64,000 bases of DNA from Pseudomonas sp. Ant30-3. GTDB lineage: Bacteria > Pseudomonadota > Gammaproteobacteria > Pseudomonadales > Pseudomonadaceae. The translations under genes were made by a program, and so were the position numbers. Location of the stretch: the NCBI RefSeq assembly GCF_000690905.1, contig NZ_JMCL01000057.1:1-64000 (forward strand). Direction: 5' to 3'. This document shows, in pieces, positions 51,279 to 59,655 of this stretch; position 1 is the stretch's first letter; every line of letters starts with the position of its first letter. The notes under the pieces are model-generated. The model saw only the letters and a list, made by a program, of their open reading frames with translations, did no database searches and had not been told where the DNA came from.

Positions 51279-52744
51279 ACCTGGCGCTCCAGTGCTTTGG
51301 CCAGCACGGCCCTAAGCTGGTCGCGCAGGTCGCTGATTCCACCTTGCAGGGCGGCATAGCTGCGTAGCAGTTCGCCTGGGTCATGGCTAATTTGCTCGCC
51401 GATATGTGGGTTTTTGCAGTCGAGGTTCCAGTTGCGCGCCTGCAGCTCTTCGACACTGACCTGCCAAGCGAATTCGTTCTCCACCCGTGCGGCAAAGCCG
51501 TCGGTCTCGTTGCCCCACCAGGCTTCTTCTGCGCTAAATTCTTCGATACGCATGGGCCGGGTCTTAGAGTAGTTTTTCACTCCGGCCGGGTACTGATGCT
51601 CGTAGAACCACACTTTTTTGGTCGGAGTACCTTTAGTGAAGAACAGCAGGTTGGTTTTGATACTGGTGTAGGGGTTGAACACGCCGCTGGGGAGGCGAAC
51701 GATGGTGTGCAGATTGCACTCGGTCAGCAGCTTTTCCTTGATGCGGCTCTTGATACCTTCGCCGAACAGGAAGCCGTCAGGCAGCACCACGGCGGCGCGG
51801 CCGCCGTCTTTAAGCAGGTGCATGATCAGCACCAGGAACAAATCGGCGGTTTCACGGGTACGGAAGGCGGCGGGGAAGTTGGTTTCGATGCCGTCTTCTT
51901 CCATGCCCCCGAACGGCGGGTTGGCAACTATGCAGTGCACGCGCTCACTCGGCCCCCAGCTGATCAGCGGTTTACTCAAGGTGTTGTCGTGACGGATCTG
52001 GCTGGGCACCTCGATGCCGTGCAGGATCATGTTGGTAGTGGCCAGCAGGTGCGGCAGCGGCTTCTTTTCAACGCCGAAGATGCTGGCCTGCAGGATGCGT
52101 TCGTCCTCGGCGGTTTTTACATAGCGGCTGCGCTTGCGCTCGATCGCGCAGGTAAGGAAGCCGCCGGTGCCGCAGGCCGGGTCCATAACTTTCTCGTCCA
52201 ATTTTGGATCGACCATACGCACCATGAATTCGGTGACCGGGCGCGGTGTGTAGAACTCGCCAGCGTTGCCGGCATTCTGCAGGTCGCGCAGCAGTTGCTC
52301 GTAGAGGTTGCCGAATTCGTGGCGCTCCTGGGCCTTGTTGAAGTCCACACCTTGCTGAATTTTGTTGATCACCTGACGCAGCAGCTGGCCCGACTTCATG
52401 TAGTTGTAGGCGTCTTCAAACACGCTACGGACTACGAAGGCTGAAGGTGTGTTGCTGTACTCATGCAAGTTCTGCAACTGGGGAAAGAGGTTGTTGTCGA
52501 TAAAGTTCTTCAACTCATCGCCGGTCATCCCTTCCGGGTCGGCAGCCCAGGTGCGCCAGCGGCAACTCTCGGGGATGGGCGAGTGGTAGTTATCGTCCAT
52601 GAGCTCCCATTCCTGCTCGCGGTCATCGAATATCTTCAGGAATAGCAGCCAGACAAGTTGGCCGATACGCTGAGCGTCGCCGTCGACACCAACGTCTTTG
52701 CGCATGATGTCCTGGATGGATTTGATGGTGGAGCTGATCGACAT
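51275..52744 (-). CDS. hsdM: type I restriction-modification methyltransferase HsdM
   Basis: 489 residues, the usual length. HsdM N-terminal helical domain (IQDIMRKDVGVDGDAQRIGQ), motif X QERHEFGNLYEQLLRDLQ, motif I VMDPACGTGGFL (about 186-197), motif IV IVANPPFGGME. Methylates adenine in the target with SAM. ATG 52744. Overlaps hsdS (ATGA). Size and order suggest a type IB (EcoAI-like) system. Confidence 0.95.
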   Translation of the reverse strand: MSISSTIKSIQDIMRKDVGVDGDAQRIGQLVWLLFLKIFDDREQEWELMDDNYHSPIPESCRWRTWAADPEGMTGDELKNFIDNNLFPQLQNLHEYSNTPSAFVVRSVFEDAYNYMKSGQLLRQVINKIQQGVDFNKAQERHEFGNLYEQLLRDLQNAGNAGEFYTPRPVTEFMVRMVDPKLDEKVMDPACGTGGFLTCAIERKRSRYVKTAEDERILQASIFGVEKKPLPHLLATTNMILHGIEVPSQIRHDNTLSKPLISWGPSERVHCIVANPPFGGMEEDGIETNFPAAFRTRETADLFLVLIMHLLKDGGRAAVVLPDGFLFGEGIKSRIKEKLLTECNLHTIVRLPSGVFNPYTSIKTNLLFFTKGTPTKKVWFYEHQYPAGVKNYSKTRPMRIEEFSAEEAWWGNETDGFAARVENEFAWQVSVEELQARNWNLDCKNPHIGEQISHDPGELLRSYAALQGGISDLRDQLRAVLAKALERQV

Positions 52745-52846
52745 AACAAGTACTCGGGAGGCGCGGCAAAGCGGACGATTGTAAAGGGATTGGCTGCTGA
52801 TAGGTTACCCAGCTGCACGGCTAATCCACTTGCGGGGCAATGCGGG

Positions 52847-55210
52847 TTAACTGGCGTAAAGTTCGTCTTCCAGTTCATGGATGGCCTGGTTGTAACCGGC
52901 CTTGCCACCAAATGCCTTAACCAGTTCGAGGGGGGCACCGATCTGGATGAAAGGGTCGAGCTGGAGGATTTTGATGTCCTCGATATGCTCAACACCGGTA
53001 TCGGCGTATTTATCTAACAACGCCTCCAGCACTTGCCGAGCCGCGCCGGAATACTTGGCAAAGTAATTGCGCTTTTTCACCTGCTCAGCACGCTCCTTGC
53101 GCGATAAGGCAGGTTGGTCGAAGGCGACATGGCAGACAAGGTCAAACGGATCGAGGGGCTTACCCTGCTTCTTTTCCACTTCCTCTGCCAGGGCTTCCCA
53201 CATCACACCTTGTGCGGCCATCTCGTCGATGATGGCCTTCTTCTGCTCGGCATCACTCCAGCGGCGCAGGAAGTCATCCAGCGAGGCGAACTGTTTTTGT
53301 ACGCAGGTGCGGGTGTAGTCGTGCAGCGACTCAGTGATCAGGTGGCCATCTGGTCCGTAGTACTGCACACGCTCGGCAATGACGTAGATCGGGATGCTGT
53401 CGATAACGTATTTGATGCGCTTCTTGCCGTCATCGTCGCCTGTGAACTCCAGGTCATCAGCCTCGGCATTGTTGCCGGAACTGATGCCATCGTCCTCCAT
53501 CAGGTCATCGGGTGGCACGGGCGGTACGCCGCCTTCGGGGGTGTAGATCACCACCGGATCGCCGTCGAAGGCTGGGTCGGCAAACAGCTCGGTGGCCTTC
53601 TTGAAGTCCATGATGGTGAACCAGTATTTACCGAAATCCTCGTTTATGCGTGTGCCGCGCCCGATAATCTGCTTGAACTCGGTCATCGACTTGATGTGCT
53701 GGTCGAGTACGATCAGTTTGCAGGTCTGCGCATCGACGCCGGTGGTCATCAGCTTGCTGGTGGTTGCGATGACTGGGTAGCGCTCTTCCGGGTTGATGAA
53801 GTTATCCAGCTCGGCTTTGCCTTCCTGATCATCGCCGGTAATACGCATGACGTATTTGCGGTTCTCTGCAATGCGCTCCGGGTTAAGGTTGACTAGGCTC
53901 TGGCGCATGCGCTCTGCGTGGTTGATATCGTCGCAGAAGATGATGGTCTTCTGGAACGGATCCGTGGCCTTGAGGAACTCGGTAACTTTCAATGCAACCA
54001 GTTGGGTGCGCGCTTCAATTACCAAGGTGCGGTCCATATCCTTGAGGTTGTAGATGCGGTCTTCGATCAGCTCGCCATTCTTATCGAGCATGCCTTTGGG
54101 CGGACGCCATCCCTGAAGGTCTTTGTCGAAGTCGATACGCACCACCTTATAAGGTGCGAGGAAGCCATCTTCGATACCCTGCTTAAGGGTGTAGGTGTAC
54201 ACCGGTTCACCGAAGTAAGTGATGCTGGAAACCTCTTTGGTTTCCTTCGGTGTGGCGGTGAGGCCGACGTGGGTGGCGCTGGAGAAGTAATCGAGAATTT
54301 CGCGCCATGCGGAATCCTCGGCGGCACTGCCACGGTGGCATTCGTCAATCACAATCAGATCGAAGAAGTCGCGAGAGAACTGCTTGTAGATGTTCATCTC
54401 CTCTTCAGTGCCTGTCACGGCCTGATAAAGCGACAGGTAGATCTCATAGGAGGTGTCGATCTGACGCCTGGCGATCTTGGTCATCGCCCGGCCGAACGGT
54501 TTGAAGTCGTTGTTCTTGGTTTGATCGACCAGGATGTTGCGGTCGGCGAGAAACAGAATGCGTTTCTTCTGTTTGGATTTCCAGAGCCGCCAGATGATCT
54601 GGAAGGCAGTGTAGGTCTTGCCGGTGCCGGTGGCCATAACTAGCAGCGCGCGATTCTGCCCACGTGCCACGGCTTCGACCGTGCGGTTGATGGCGTTCAT
54701 TTGGTAGTAGCGAGGCATACGCCCGGAGCCGTCGTCGTAATAGGGTGCTTCGATCTTGTGCTGAACTTGGTCGTTCAAGCCCTTCCACTGGCAGTATCGC
54801 TGCCAGAGTTCGTCAGGACTGGGGAACTGGTCGAGGCTGAGTTCGGTTTCTACTTGGCTGCCTGTGCCACTGCGGTCATGAAACAGAAAGCCATCGCCAT
54901 TGCTGGAGAACACGAATGGCACATCCAACGTCTCCGCGTAACCCAGAGCCTGCTGCATACCGGAGCCGACGGAGTGCTTGTTGTCTTTCGCCTCGATCAC
55001 GGCGATAGGCAGATTGGCTTGGTGGTAGAGGATGAAGTCTGCGCGGCGTGCTTCTCCACGGCTGTGTAGTTTGCCCCGGACGATGATGCGGCCCTTGGTA
55101 AAGCTGACTTCCTCGCGCACCTGCTTATGCATGTCCCAGCCAGATTGCTGGATGGCAGGTGCGATGTACTTGCTGCAGATGTCTCGCTCGGTAAGCGACT
55201 TTTTGTCCAT
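52847..55210 (-). CDS. hsdR: type I restriction endonuclease subunit HsdR
   Basis: 787 residues from [20 protein letters not shown] (55210), preceded by AAAGGGAATCAGAGC. Nuclease motif [21 protein letters not shown] (D...E-x-K), SF2 helicase motifs [22 protein letters not shown] and [10 protein letters not shown], later [12 protein letters not shown]. Translocates and cuts DNA remote from unmethylated sites. Length fits EcoAI/type IB HsdR. The reading frame continues upstream to 55351 into the right inverted repeat, but this is not the likely start. Confidence 0.93.
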   Translation of the reverse strand: MDKKSLTERDICSKYIAPAIQQSGWDMHKQVREEVSFTKGRIIVRGKLHSRGEARRADFILYHQANLPIAVIEAKDNKHSVGSGMQQALGYAETLDVPFVFSSNGDGFLFHDRSGTGSQVETELSLDQFPSPDELWQRYCQWKGLNDQVQHKIEAPYYDDGSGRMPRYYQMNAINRTVEAVARGQNRALLVMATGTGKTYTAFQIIWRLWKSKQKKRILFLADRNILVDQTKNNDFKPFGRAMTKIARRQIDTSYEIYLSLYQAVTGTEEEMNIYKQFSRDFFDLIVIDECHRGSAAEDSAWREILDYFSSATHVGLTATPKETKEVSSITYFGEPVYTYTLKQGIEDGFLAPYKVVRIDFDKDLQGWRPPKGMLDKNGELIEDRIYNLKDMDRTLVIEARTQLVALKVTEFLKATDPFQKTIIFCDDINHAERMRQSLVNLNPERIAENRKYVMRITGDDQEGKAELDNFINPEERYPVIATTSKLMTTGVDAQTCKLIVLDQHIKSMTEFKQIIGRGTRINEDFGKYWFTIMDFKKATELFADPAFDGDPVVIYTPEGGVPPVPPDDLMEDDGISSGNNAEADDLEFTGDDDGKKRIKYVIDSIPIYVIAERVQYYGPDGHLITESLHDYTRTCVQKQFASLDDFLRRWSDAEQKKAIIDEMAAQGVMWEALAEEVEKKQGKPLDPFDLVCHVAFDQPALSRKERAEQVKKRNYFAKYSGAARQVLEALLDKYADTGVEHIEDIKILQLDPFIQIGAPLELVKAFGGKAGYNQAIHELEDELYAS

Positions 55211-55369
55211 GCTCTGATTCCCTTTCAAGCCGGCATGGTCGCTCCATCCCAGCACTGCTGATCTTACTTGGCAGGCACAAATGTACCTTGATTTGCGTTG
55301 CCAACGTGAGCAGCGGCTAATTCCCGAGTTGGGCACGGTTAAGTGGGACATCTAGCGACGGCTTGTGGC

Positions 55370-55486
55370 CGTTCTCTGCCGATCATGGTTACAACGCGTG
55401 TTGGTCAAATCCGATGCAATCGCTGGTCAGGACGAATGCAAGTGACTGGTCGGGTCGAATGCAAACGGGTGGTCAAGTGGAGCGCA
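55370..55486 (+). repeat. right inverted repeat of the R-M element
   Basis: Plus-strand reading: CGTTCTCTGCCGATCATG, TTGGTCAAATCCGATGCAAT, then two units of CTGGTC(A/G)GG(A/T)CGAATGCAA, then GGGTGGTCAAGT and GGAGCGCA at the tip. Confidence 0.75.
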
Positions 55487-55627
55487 ATTTCGCAGCATGC
55501 CGGCGGCGATGCTTTCAGCTCCCTGGCGGATCTTCTCAACTGCAATCCTGGCTATGCTGAAGTCTGTTTGCGCTTCATCCATAACCGCGGCCAACAGGCG
55601 TTCATCGACATTTTCAGTGCTATCCAT
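55487..55627 (-). pseudogene. 5' part of the gene split by the R-M element
   Basis: 47 codons, MDSTENVDERLLAAVMDEAQ to AAGMLRN, ending exactly at the element tip; AACGGAGGATCAA precedes the ATG. Continuing in frame into the repeat gives unrelated residues and a stop. See 48774-49139 for the other part. Confidence 0.5.
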
Positions 55628-55713
55628 TTGATCCTCCGTTGATAATTATTTACCTCCATTTCAAGTTCGCATTCAATTGAAAAAACCCAAGCTCCCGGTG
55701 GCCAAACCTAACT

Positions 55714-55748
55714 CACAAAAAAGGCCGGGTTCACCGGCCTTTTATTTT
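55714..55748 (-). terminator. intrinsic terminator after the MvaT-like gene
   Basis: GGCCGG and CCGGCC stem; six T on the minus strand and TTTTATTTT on the plus strand, so it works both ways. Confidence 0.85.
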
Positions 55749-55771
55749 AGAAGATCCGCGGTAGCGCAAAC

Positions 55772-56131
55772 TCACTGGGTTCGCCATGTCTCGACTACAG
55801 CAGCGCCATGCTCTTGCTTCCACTCCTTGAGCGTCTTGTGGTTGCCGCCCTTGGTCTCAACGAGCTCACCCGTGTTGGGGTTGCGGTAGACCTTGACTGC
55901 TCGTTGCGCACGAGGTTTGCCAGGCTGATGGGTAATTTGCTTTCGATAGTCCGGATCAAGAATCGCGATGATGTCGCGCAGGCTCTTGCCATACTCAGAC
56001 ATCAAGGCCCGCAGCTTTTTCTCGAACTCCATCTCTTTCAAAAGGGCTTCATTTCCGCTCAGCTTCTCCAGTCGTTCCTGAAGCTCCTTGATGGCTTCCT
56101 CTGTGGCTCGGTATTCGGTGATGAGGGACAT
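55772..56131 (-). CDS. MvaT/H-NS-family xenogeneic silencer (Pmr-like)
   Basis: 119 residues from MSLITEYRATEEAIKELQER (56131). Matches Pseudomonas MvaT end to end: N-terminal coiled-coil oligomerisation helix with LRALMSEYGKSLRDIIAILD, then the DNA-binding part VYRNPNTGELVETKGGNHKT and LKEWKQEHGAAVVETW. Binds AT-rich DNA and silences it; plasmid copies (for example Pmr of pCAR1) reduce host disturbance. With the NdpA-like protein at 32 kb it may form the same stealth set. Confidence 0.95.
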   Translation of the reverse strand: MSLITEYRATEEAIKELQERLEKLSGNEALLKEMEFEKKLRALMSEYGKSLRDIIAILDPDYRKQITHQPGKPRAQRAVKVYRNPNTGELVETKGGNHKTLKEWKQEHGAAVVETWRTQ

Positions 56132-56202
56132 CTTGTCTCCTTGGTCTGGGTTACATGGCCCTGAGCCGTGACGGTGCGCGCCAGGCTTGCTAGGGCTGCT
56201 GG

Positions 56203-56304
56203 TTAGATCATGCCTGCCGATGCAAGGAATGCATAGCCCGCAAGGAATCCGGCGGAAGGCCAGAATGCGTAAAATTGAATGTCGACGAACAGTTTCTTGT
56301 TCAT
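56203..56304 (-). CDS. possible 33-residue membrane peptide
   Basis: MNKKLFVDIQFYAFWPSAGF then LAGYAFLASAGMI: a basic start and a hydrophobic stretch. Weak ribosome site; small size makes it uncertain. It lies between the MvaT-like gene and the 208-residue gene, in the same direction. Confidence 0.35.
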   Translation of the reverse strand: MNKKLFVDIQFYAFWPSAGFLAGYAFLASAGMI

Positions 56305-56318
56305 GGCGTCCAGGAGGG

Positions 56319-56945
56319 CTAAGCCTCCTCCTCCAAACGGTTGATTTCGGCAATTACGCCCTGCATGTTTTCGATCGCAATTTCGGCGGCTTCCCGGGCC
56401 TTGCCGAACAGTGATTCCTTACCTTCAAGCAGGGAGTCGAGGCGGTTGTTCTCGCGCCGGAGCTGCTTCGCAATGGAATCAAAGTCTTCACCCTCGGGAG
56501 GTTTCTTGCCCTGGAGCTTGAGTTCCATGGCTTCGGACTGCTTTAACATTAGATCGCGAACGACAGTACGCTGAGTCGCACTTTGCTCGTCGAAGCCATT
56601 AATGCTTTCGAAAACCTTCACGGCTGCTTTCACACTGGACAAGGCTTTGGTGCCAACTTCGGACTTCCCTGCCTTGGTTTGAGTGGCTGCCTGTTGAGTA
56701 TTCACGCCAGGTGCAACATTGCTGCTCGAGGGAGCGCTGCTACCACCAGCCTGGCCGCCGCCGGCCTCGGCCGTGTTTTCTTCGGTACAACCCTCAGTCA
56801 TCTGATGAGAAATACTCGCCGTACCCTCCTGGGCCTTGTTCGTAGCATCTGCATCATCAGCGGAAGGGATGGACGCAGAGCCACCCTCGCCACCGAAGAG
56901 GTTCGGGCCAAAATCCATTACGGTGTCGTCCTGAGTTGTTTGCAT
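56319..56945 (-). CDS. 208-residue hypothetical protein with coiled coil
   Basis: MQTTQDDTVMDFGPNLFGGE; the first half is low-complexity Ala/Gly/Ser/Thr-rich, the second half a helical, charged coiled coil (ATQRTVVRDLMLKQSEAMEL; KQLRRENNRLDSLLEGKESL). AAAAGGAG upstream of ATG 56945. Could be a structural or partner protein of the ParB-like regulator upstream. Unrecognised. Confidence 0.7.
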   Translation of the reverse strand: MQTTQDDTVMDFGPNLFGGEGGSASIPSADDADATNKAQEGTASISHQMTEGCTEENTAEAGGGQAGGSSAPSSSNVAPGVNTQQAATQTKAGKSEVGTKALSSVKAAVKVFESINGFDEQSATQRTVVRDLMLKQSEAMELKLQGKKPPEGEDFDSIAKQLRRENNRLDSLLEGKESLFGKAREAAEIAIENMQGVIAEINRLEEEA

Positions 56946-57010
56946 GCGGGGTACTCCTTTTCTGTTCGGGCTTTAACCTATGAAATCACCCTTCCAGAAA
57001 ATCCCAACAC

Positions 57011-58000
57011 TCATGTCTCCTCAGCATATCGGGCCTGCATTTTTGCCTTCACCCGATTTTCTAGCCTCTTGGCTACGTCAACAACGAATGCAAGGAACTG
57101 AAGATCCAGGCCCTCTTCAACCTCATTCATGATGTCGTCGGCAACGCCCTCAGCTTCTCGGCCAAATTGCATTCCAGCATCAGCCATTTCGAACAGGAGC
57201 TGAGCCGCCGGCTTTCTCTCATAGGTATAGAAAACGTCCGATTCTTGCTCAATCGCGGCTATTTGGTTTGCCGGTGCATCAGGGGCTGATGCGCCATCTT
57301 CATTTTCATCATCGTCAAGCGGTACTGGCGGAGGCAGGAGACCGTTTTTATCTGAGAGCGGAAGTGGCTTATTAGGCATCGCAGGTTTCGACCTACCCTC
57401 CTCCCTCATGTCCTTCGCAGCCTTACGAATTGCCTTAGGCCCGCGGCTACACAGTTCTTGCTGTGCTTTTTTTTCCAGCTTAGCCACCTGCTCCGCTGCG
57501 GATACGCTTACGTCGCCGGCCTTGACAGCATCCAGCAGCTCCGGGGTGCCGTCTCGGACAACCTTGCACGCAGAAGACACAGAGCGCGGACTGATACCCA
57601 GTACTTTGGCTGCCTCCTCAATAGCCATTTTTGCGGCTTCCAGCTCCTGCCCGGCGGCCTTTTCCAGGTCAACAGTGATAGCGCTACTCCCGCGCAGTGA
57701 GGACAGCTCGGCAGCGATCAAAGCCCGTTGTGCAACGGTGAGCTGCCGGCGATAGAGGTTAAGCGAGAGGACATAACCTAGGGCATCATCTCCTGTGTAT
57801 TCCTCTGTTCGGGGTTCGATCAGCAGATCTTTGCAAACGCGGTACCGGTTGCGCCCATCAAGGATCTTTCCTTCATAGAGAACGATCGAGGCACGCTGTC
57901 CGTTGACATCAATATCTTCAAGCAGGGCTTCGTAGTCATCTCCGATGATTAGCGGAAATAGCTGAGCGTAATCGTGAAACTCAAGATCATAGCTTTGCAT
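57011..58000 (-). CDS. ParB/Srx-domain regulator, second ParB-like protein
   Basis: 329 residues. The N-terminal ParB/sulfiredoxin-like domain has ALLEDIDVNGQRASIVLYEG and ILDGRNRYRVCKDL; then an HTH-like region (IEEAAKVLGISPRSVSSACK) and an acidic Pro-rich linker. Distinct from the parB at 59.7 kb. Such proteins act as DNA-binding regulators or clamp-type CTPases on plasmids. ATG 58000 with GAGAAG. The 23-bp operator lies 66 bp upstream, so it might be the regulator that binds it, or a target. Confidence 0.8.
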   Translation of the reverse strand: MQSYDLEFHDYAQLFPLIIGDDYEALLEDIDVNGQRASIVLYEGKILDGRNRYRVCKDLLIEPRTEEYTGDDALGYVLSLNLYRRQLTVAQRALIAAELSSLRGSSAITVDLEKAAGQELEAAKMAIEEAAKVLGISPRSVSSACKVVRDGTPELLDAVKAGDVSVSAAEQVAKLEKKAQQELCSRGPKAIRKAAKDMREEGRSKPAMPNKPLPLSDKNGLLPPPVPLDDDENEDGASAPDAPANQIAAIEQESDVFYTYERKPAAQLLFEMADAGMQFGREAEGVADDIMNEVEEGLDLQFLAFVVDVAKRLENRVKAKMQARYAEET

Positions 58001-58065
58001 AAGCAGCTTCTCGTTCCTGTTTTATCCAAGAACGATACGTCGAAGACGCGCACAAGTGACGCTTT

Positions 58066-58088
58066 TTCAGGTCGTTTTTACGTCTGAA
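58066..58088. promoter_or_regulatory. 23-bp palindrome (site 4) upstream of the ParB-like regulator
   Basis: TTCAG-N13-CTGAA. In the reverse sense it matches site 3 at 18 of 23 positions, including the AAAAC core. Starts 66 bp before ATG 58000. Confidence 0.65.
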
Positions 58089-58126
58089 TTCGCGATCATT
58101 GTTGCTACCCTAGGCTCAATCTTCAT

Positions 58127-58159
58127 TCAAAAAAAAACCCTGCCGTATAAGCAGGGGTT
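58127..58159 (-). terminator. intrinsic terminator of the 58.2 kb gene
   Basis: CCCTGC and GCAGGG stem with seven-base loop and nine T on the minus strand. Confidence 0.85.
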
Positions 58160-58196
58160 GGTGTTCTAGAGAAGCCCAGACAATAAAAAATCTAAA

Positions 58197-58394
58197 TTAA
58201 ATCTTCTCTTGAAGTTGGCTTATTAGTTCTTCGAGTGCTGCTTGATCCGGTTTTGTGTCAACGAATCTAAGCGACTTGTCTGAAAGGACTTCCATGACAC
58301 CCCATTTCAATTCATGCAAATCCTGGCCCGGCTCTGGTGGCGTTTCCCAGTAGGGAAAGCTTCTGACTACATGGGGCGGCATCTTTGTGATCAT
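58197..58394 (-). CDS. 65-residue hypothetical protein
   Basis: MITKMPPHVVRSFPYWETPP, then ELKWGVMEVLSDKSLRFVDT and ALEELISQLQEKI. Followed by a terminator, so it has its own transcript. Unknown. Confidence 0.55.
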   Translation of the reverse strand: MITKMPPHVVRSFPYWETPPEPGQDLHELKWGVMEVLSDKSLRFVDTKPDQAALEELISQLQEKI

Positions 58395-58955
58395 GGCTGA
58401 ATCTCGGTATTTTCTGTCAAGGCAAAGGCTGCATGCTAATCAGTGTATAGATATACAGTTCCGCATCACTACACAAAAACGGCGTCAAAAGGTCGTCATT
58501 TTTCAGCTCGTAAACGGGTCGCAGAACGGCAAAAACCTATAAAAAGTTGTTTCATAGCACAGCATAAGCTAGGGCCATGTCTACAGCAAACACTAGGCCA
58601 TCACAGACCATTTAAGGCGTAATTAGTTTCATTAATTGATGCTTTGAGTTTTCTGCCCGGCGTAAGCTCGATCCTTTACACACAAGGAAGGCGAACAGGC
58701 TGGTGAAAGCATAGATTACTACGAGGATCTATGTAGATCATTTCCCGACCGGAGCCTGGGATGCTCCGGGACAGCCTCCTTTGAGCTTCCCTGCTAGGCC
58801 TGCGGCCTCCTGGCCTACTCTCTGCTCGCACTAGAGCAACAGAGTAACGAATGAGCTGGAGGGTCAATTGCGATTCGTGCAAAAGGATGCGCTTGTGCGA
58901 TTCCTTGAGGTCAACTTCACTCGCCCAGATCTCGGAGCAAGGCACCGACGCTGGT
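58395..58955. other. 560-bp non-coding gap
   Basis: AT-rich at 58440-58680, with a stem CCGGAGC/GCTCCGG at 58749-58769. No convincing gene; longer frames overlap in all directions without codon bias. It must carry the promoter of the 58.4 kb gene and the end of the 59.5 kb operon. Confidence 0.4.
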
Positions 58956-59261
58956 TCACCCGCACTCACTCACTGACACCTTTGGCCCAAGCCAACCTTG
59001 CCTGCGCACCTCGTCCATCGCCGCTTCCAACTCAGGGATCGAGGATATGTCGCAAGAAACCGTCGGTTTTTTTCCTTTGCGGTCTGTAGGCAACTGCAAT
59101 ATCACCTGTTCAGGATCGCTCAGTGACACCTGGAACTTTACGCTCGGAAGCCCGCTGAAGGTGATGCTCGCCTTCGTTTGGTTCACCTCAGCTGAGGCCT
59201 GTCGCACCTCACCTTCGTGCTCATACGCCAGCGAGATACGGTGTTTGGTTGAATTGCTCAT
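58956..59261 (-). CDS. 101-residue hypothetical protein
   Basis: MSNSTKHRISLAYEHEGEVR, SITFSGLPSVKFQVSLSDPE, then an Arg/Gly-containing C-terminus. Beta-rich, possibly single-domain. The 41-base overlap with the upstream gene is unusual; ATG 59261 has AGGGA ahead. A later start would remove the overlap but none fits better. Unknown. Confidence 0.55.
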   Translation of the reverse strand: MSNSTKHRISLAYEHEGEVRQASAEVNQTKASITFSGLPSVKFQVSLSDPEQVILQLPTDRKGKKPTVSCDISSIPELEAAMDEVRRQGWLGPKVSVSECG

Positions 59262-59541
59262 AGATAATCCCTGGAGCTTGGTCCACGCAAATTTGCGTAA
59301 CGCTTAATGCTTTGTTCTGAGCCCGCGCTTCACCGCGGATGAACCGATCTTCGCTGCTCAACATGTGAATCCGAGCGGGGGCTGAACACTTCAGCCAGTG
59401 CTCTGAAATTACCGAAAACAGCTCAATCCGGCTCAGGCCGTGCAGGTGCTCAGGCTCAATCTTTGACAGCTGTGCGAGAGCGGCGAATCGTGTCTGCGGT
59501 TGCACCACTCTGTGTTCTGGTTGCGCGACTGCGGTTGCCAT
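59221..59541 (-). CDS. 106-residue hypothetical protein
   Basis: MATAVAQPEHRVVQPQTRFA, helical, soluble, ending FNQTPYLAGV. Upstream of it is a weak copy of the 23-bp palindrome (59607-59629) 66 bp from the start. It lies next to parB and may belong to the partition operon. Unknown. Confidence 0.55.
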   Translation of the reverse strand: MATAVAQPEHRVVQPQTRFAALAQLSKIEPEHLHGLSRIELFSVISEHWLKCSAPARIHMLSSEDRFIRGEARAQNKALSVTQICVDQAPGIIYEQFNQTPYLAGV

Positions 59542-59606
59542 ATGTCCTTATCTCGTAGTCTAAAAAACCATATTCTGTCATGGCACATCGCCTTCGTGTG
59601 CACGTT

Positions 59607-59629
59607 TTCTAACCTGTTTCGCGTCTGAA
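59607..59629. promoter_or_regulatory. weak 23-bp palindrome (site 5)
   Basis: TTCTA-N13-CTGAA: one arm intact, the other weak, AT core absent. Distance (66 bp to ATG 59541) is the only strong support. Confidence 0.3.
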
Positions 59630-59655
59630 ATATTTAGTTACAAAGCAAATGTGAA

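Larger units (their letters stand above)
49140..55486. mobile_element. element with IS21-like inverted ends carrying hsdRMS
   Basis: Inverted repeats of 94 and 117 bp, tips TGCAC...GCGCA. No istA/istB is present; the cargo is a type I R-M operon and a DUF3800 fragment. Repeats of CTGGTCA(G)GNCGAATGCAA inside the ends are typical of the multiple end repeats of IS21 elements. No certain target duplication was seen (AATT is a candidate). Confidence 0.55.

Noticed and set aside
51383-52444. 353-residue plus-strand ORF opposite hsdM
   Set aside because: Antisense shadow of hsdM; no domain or ribosome site.
53114-54643. two plus-strand ORFs opposite hsdR
   Set aside because: Shadows of hsdR with GC-rich third-position bias only.
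55210-55351. upstream extension of HsdR
   Set aside because: No ribosome site, and the family start fits M at 55210; the extra residues are unrelated.
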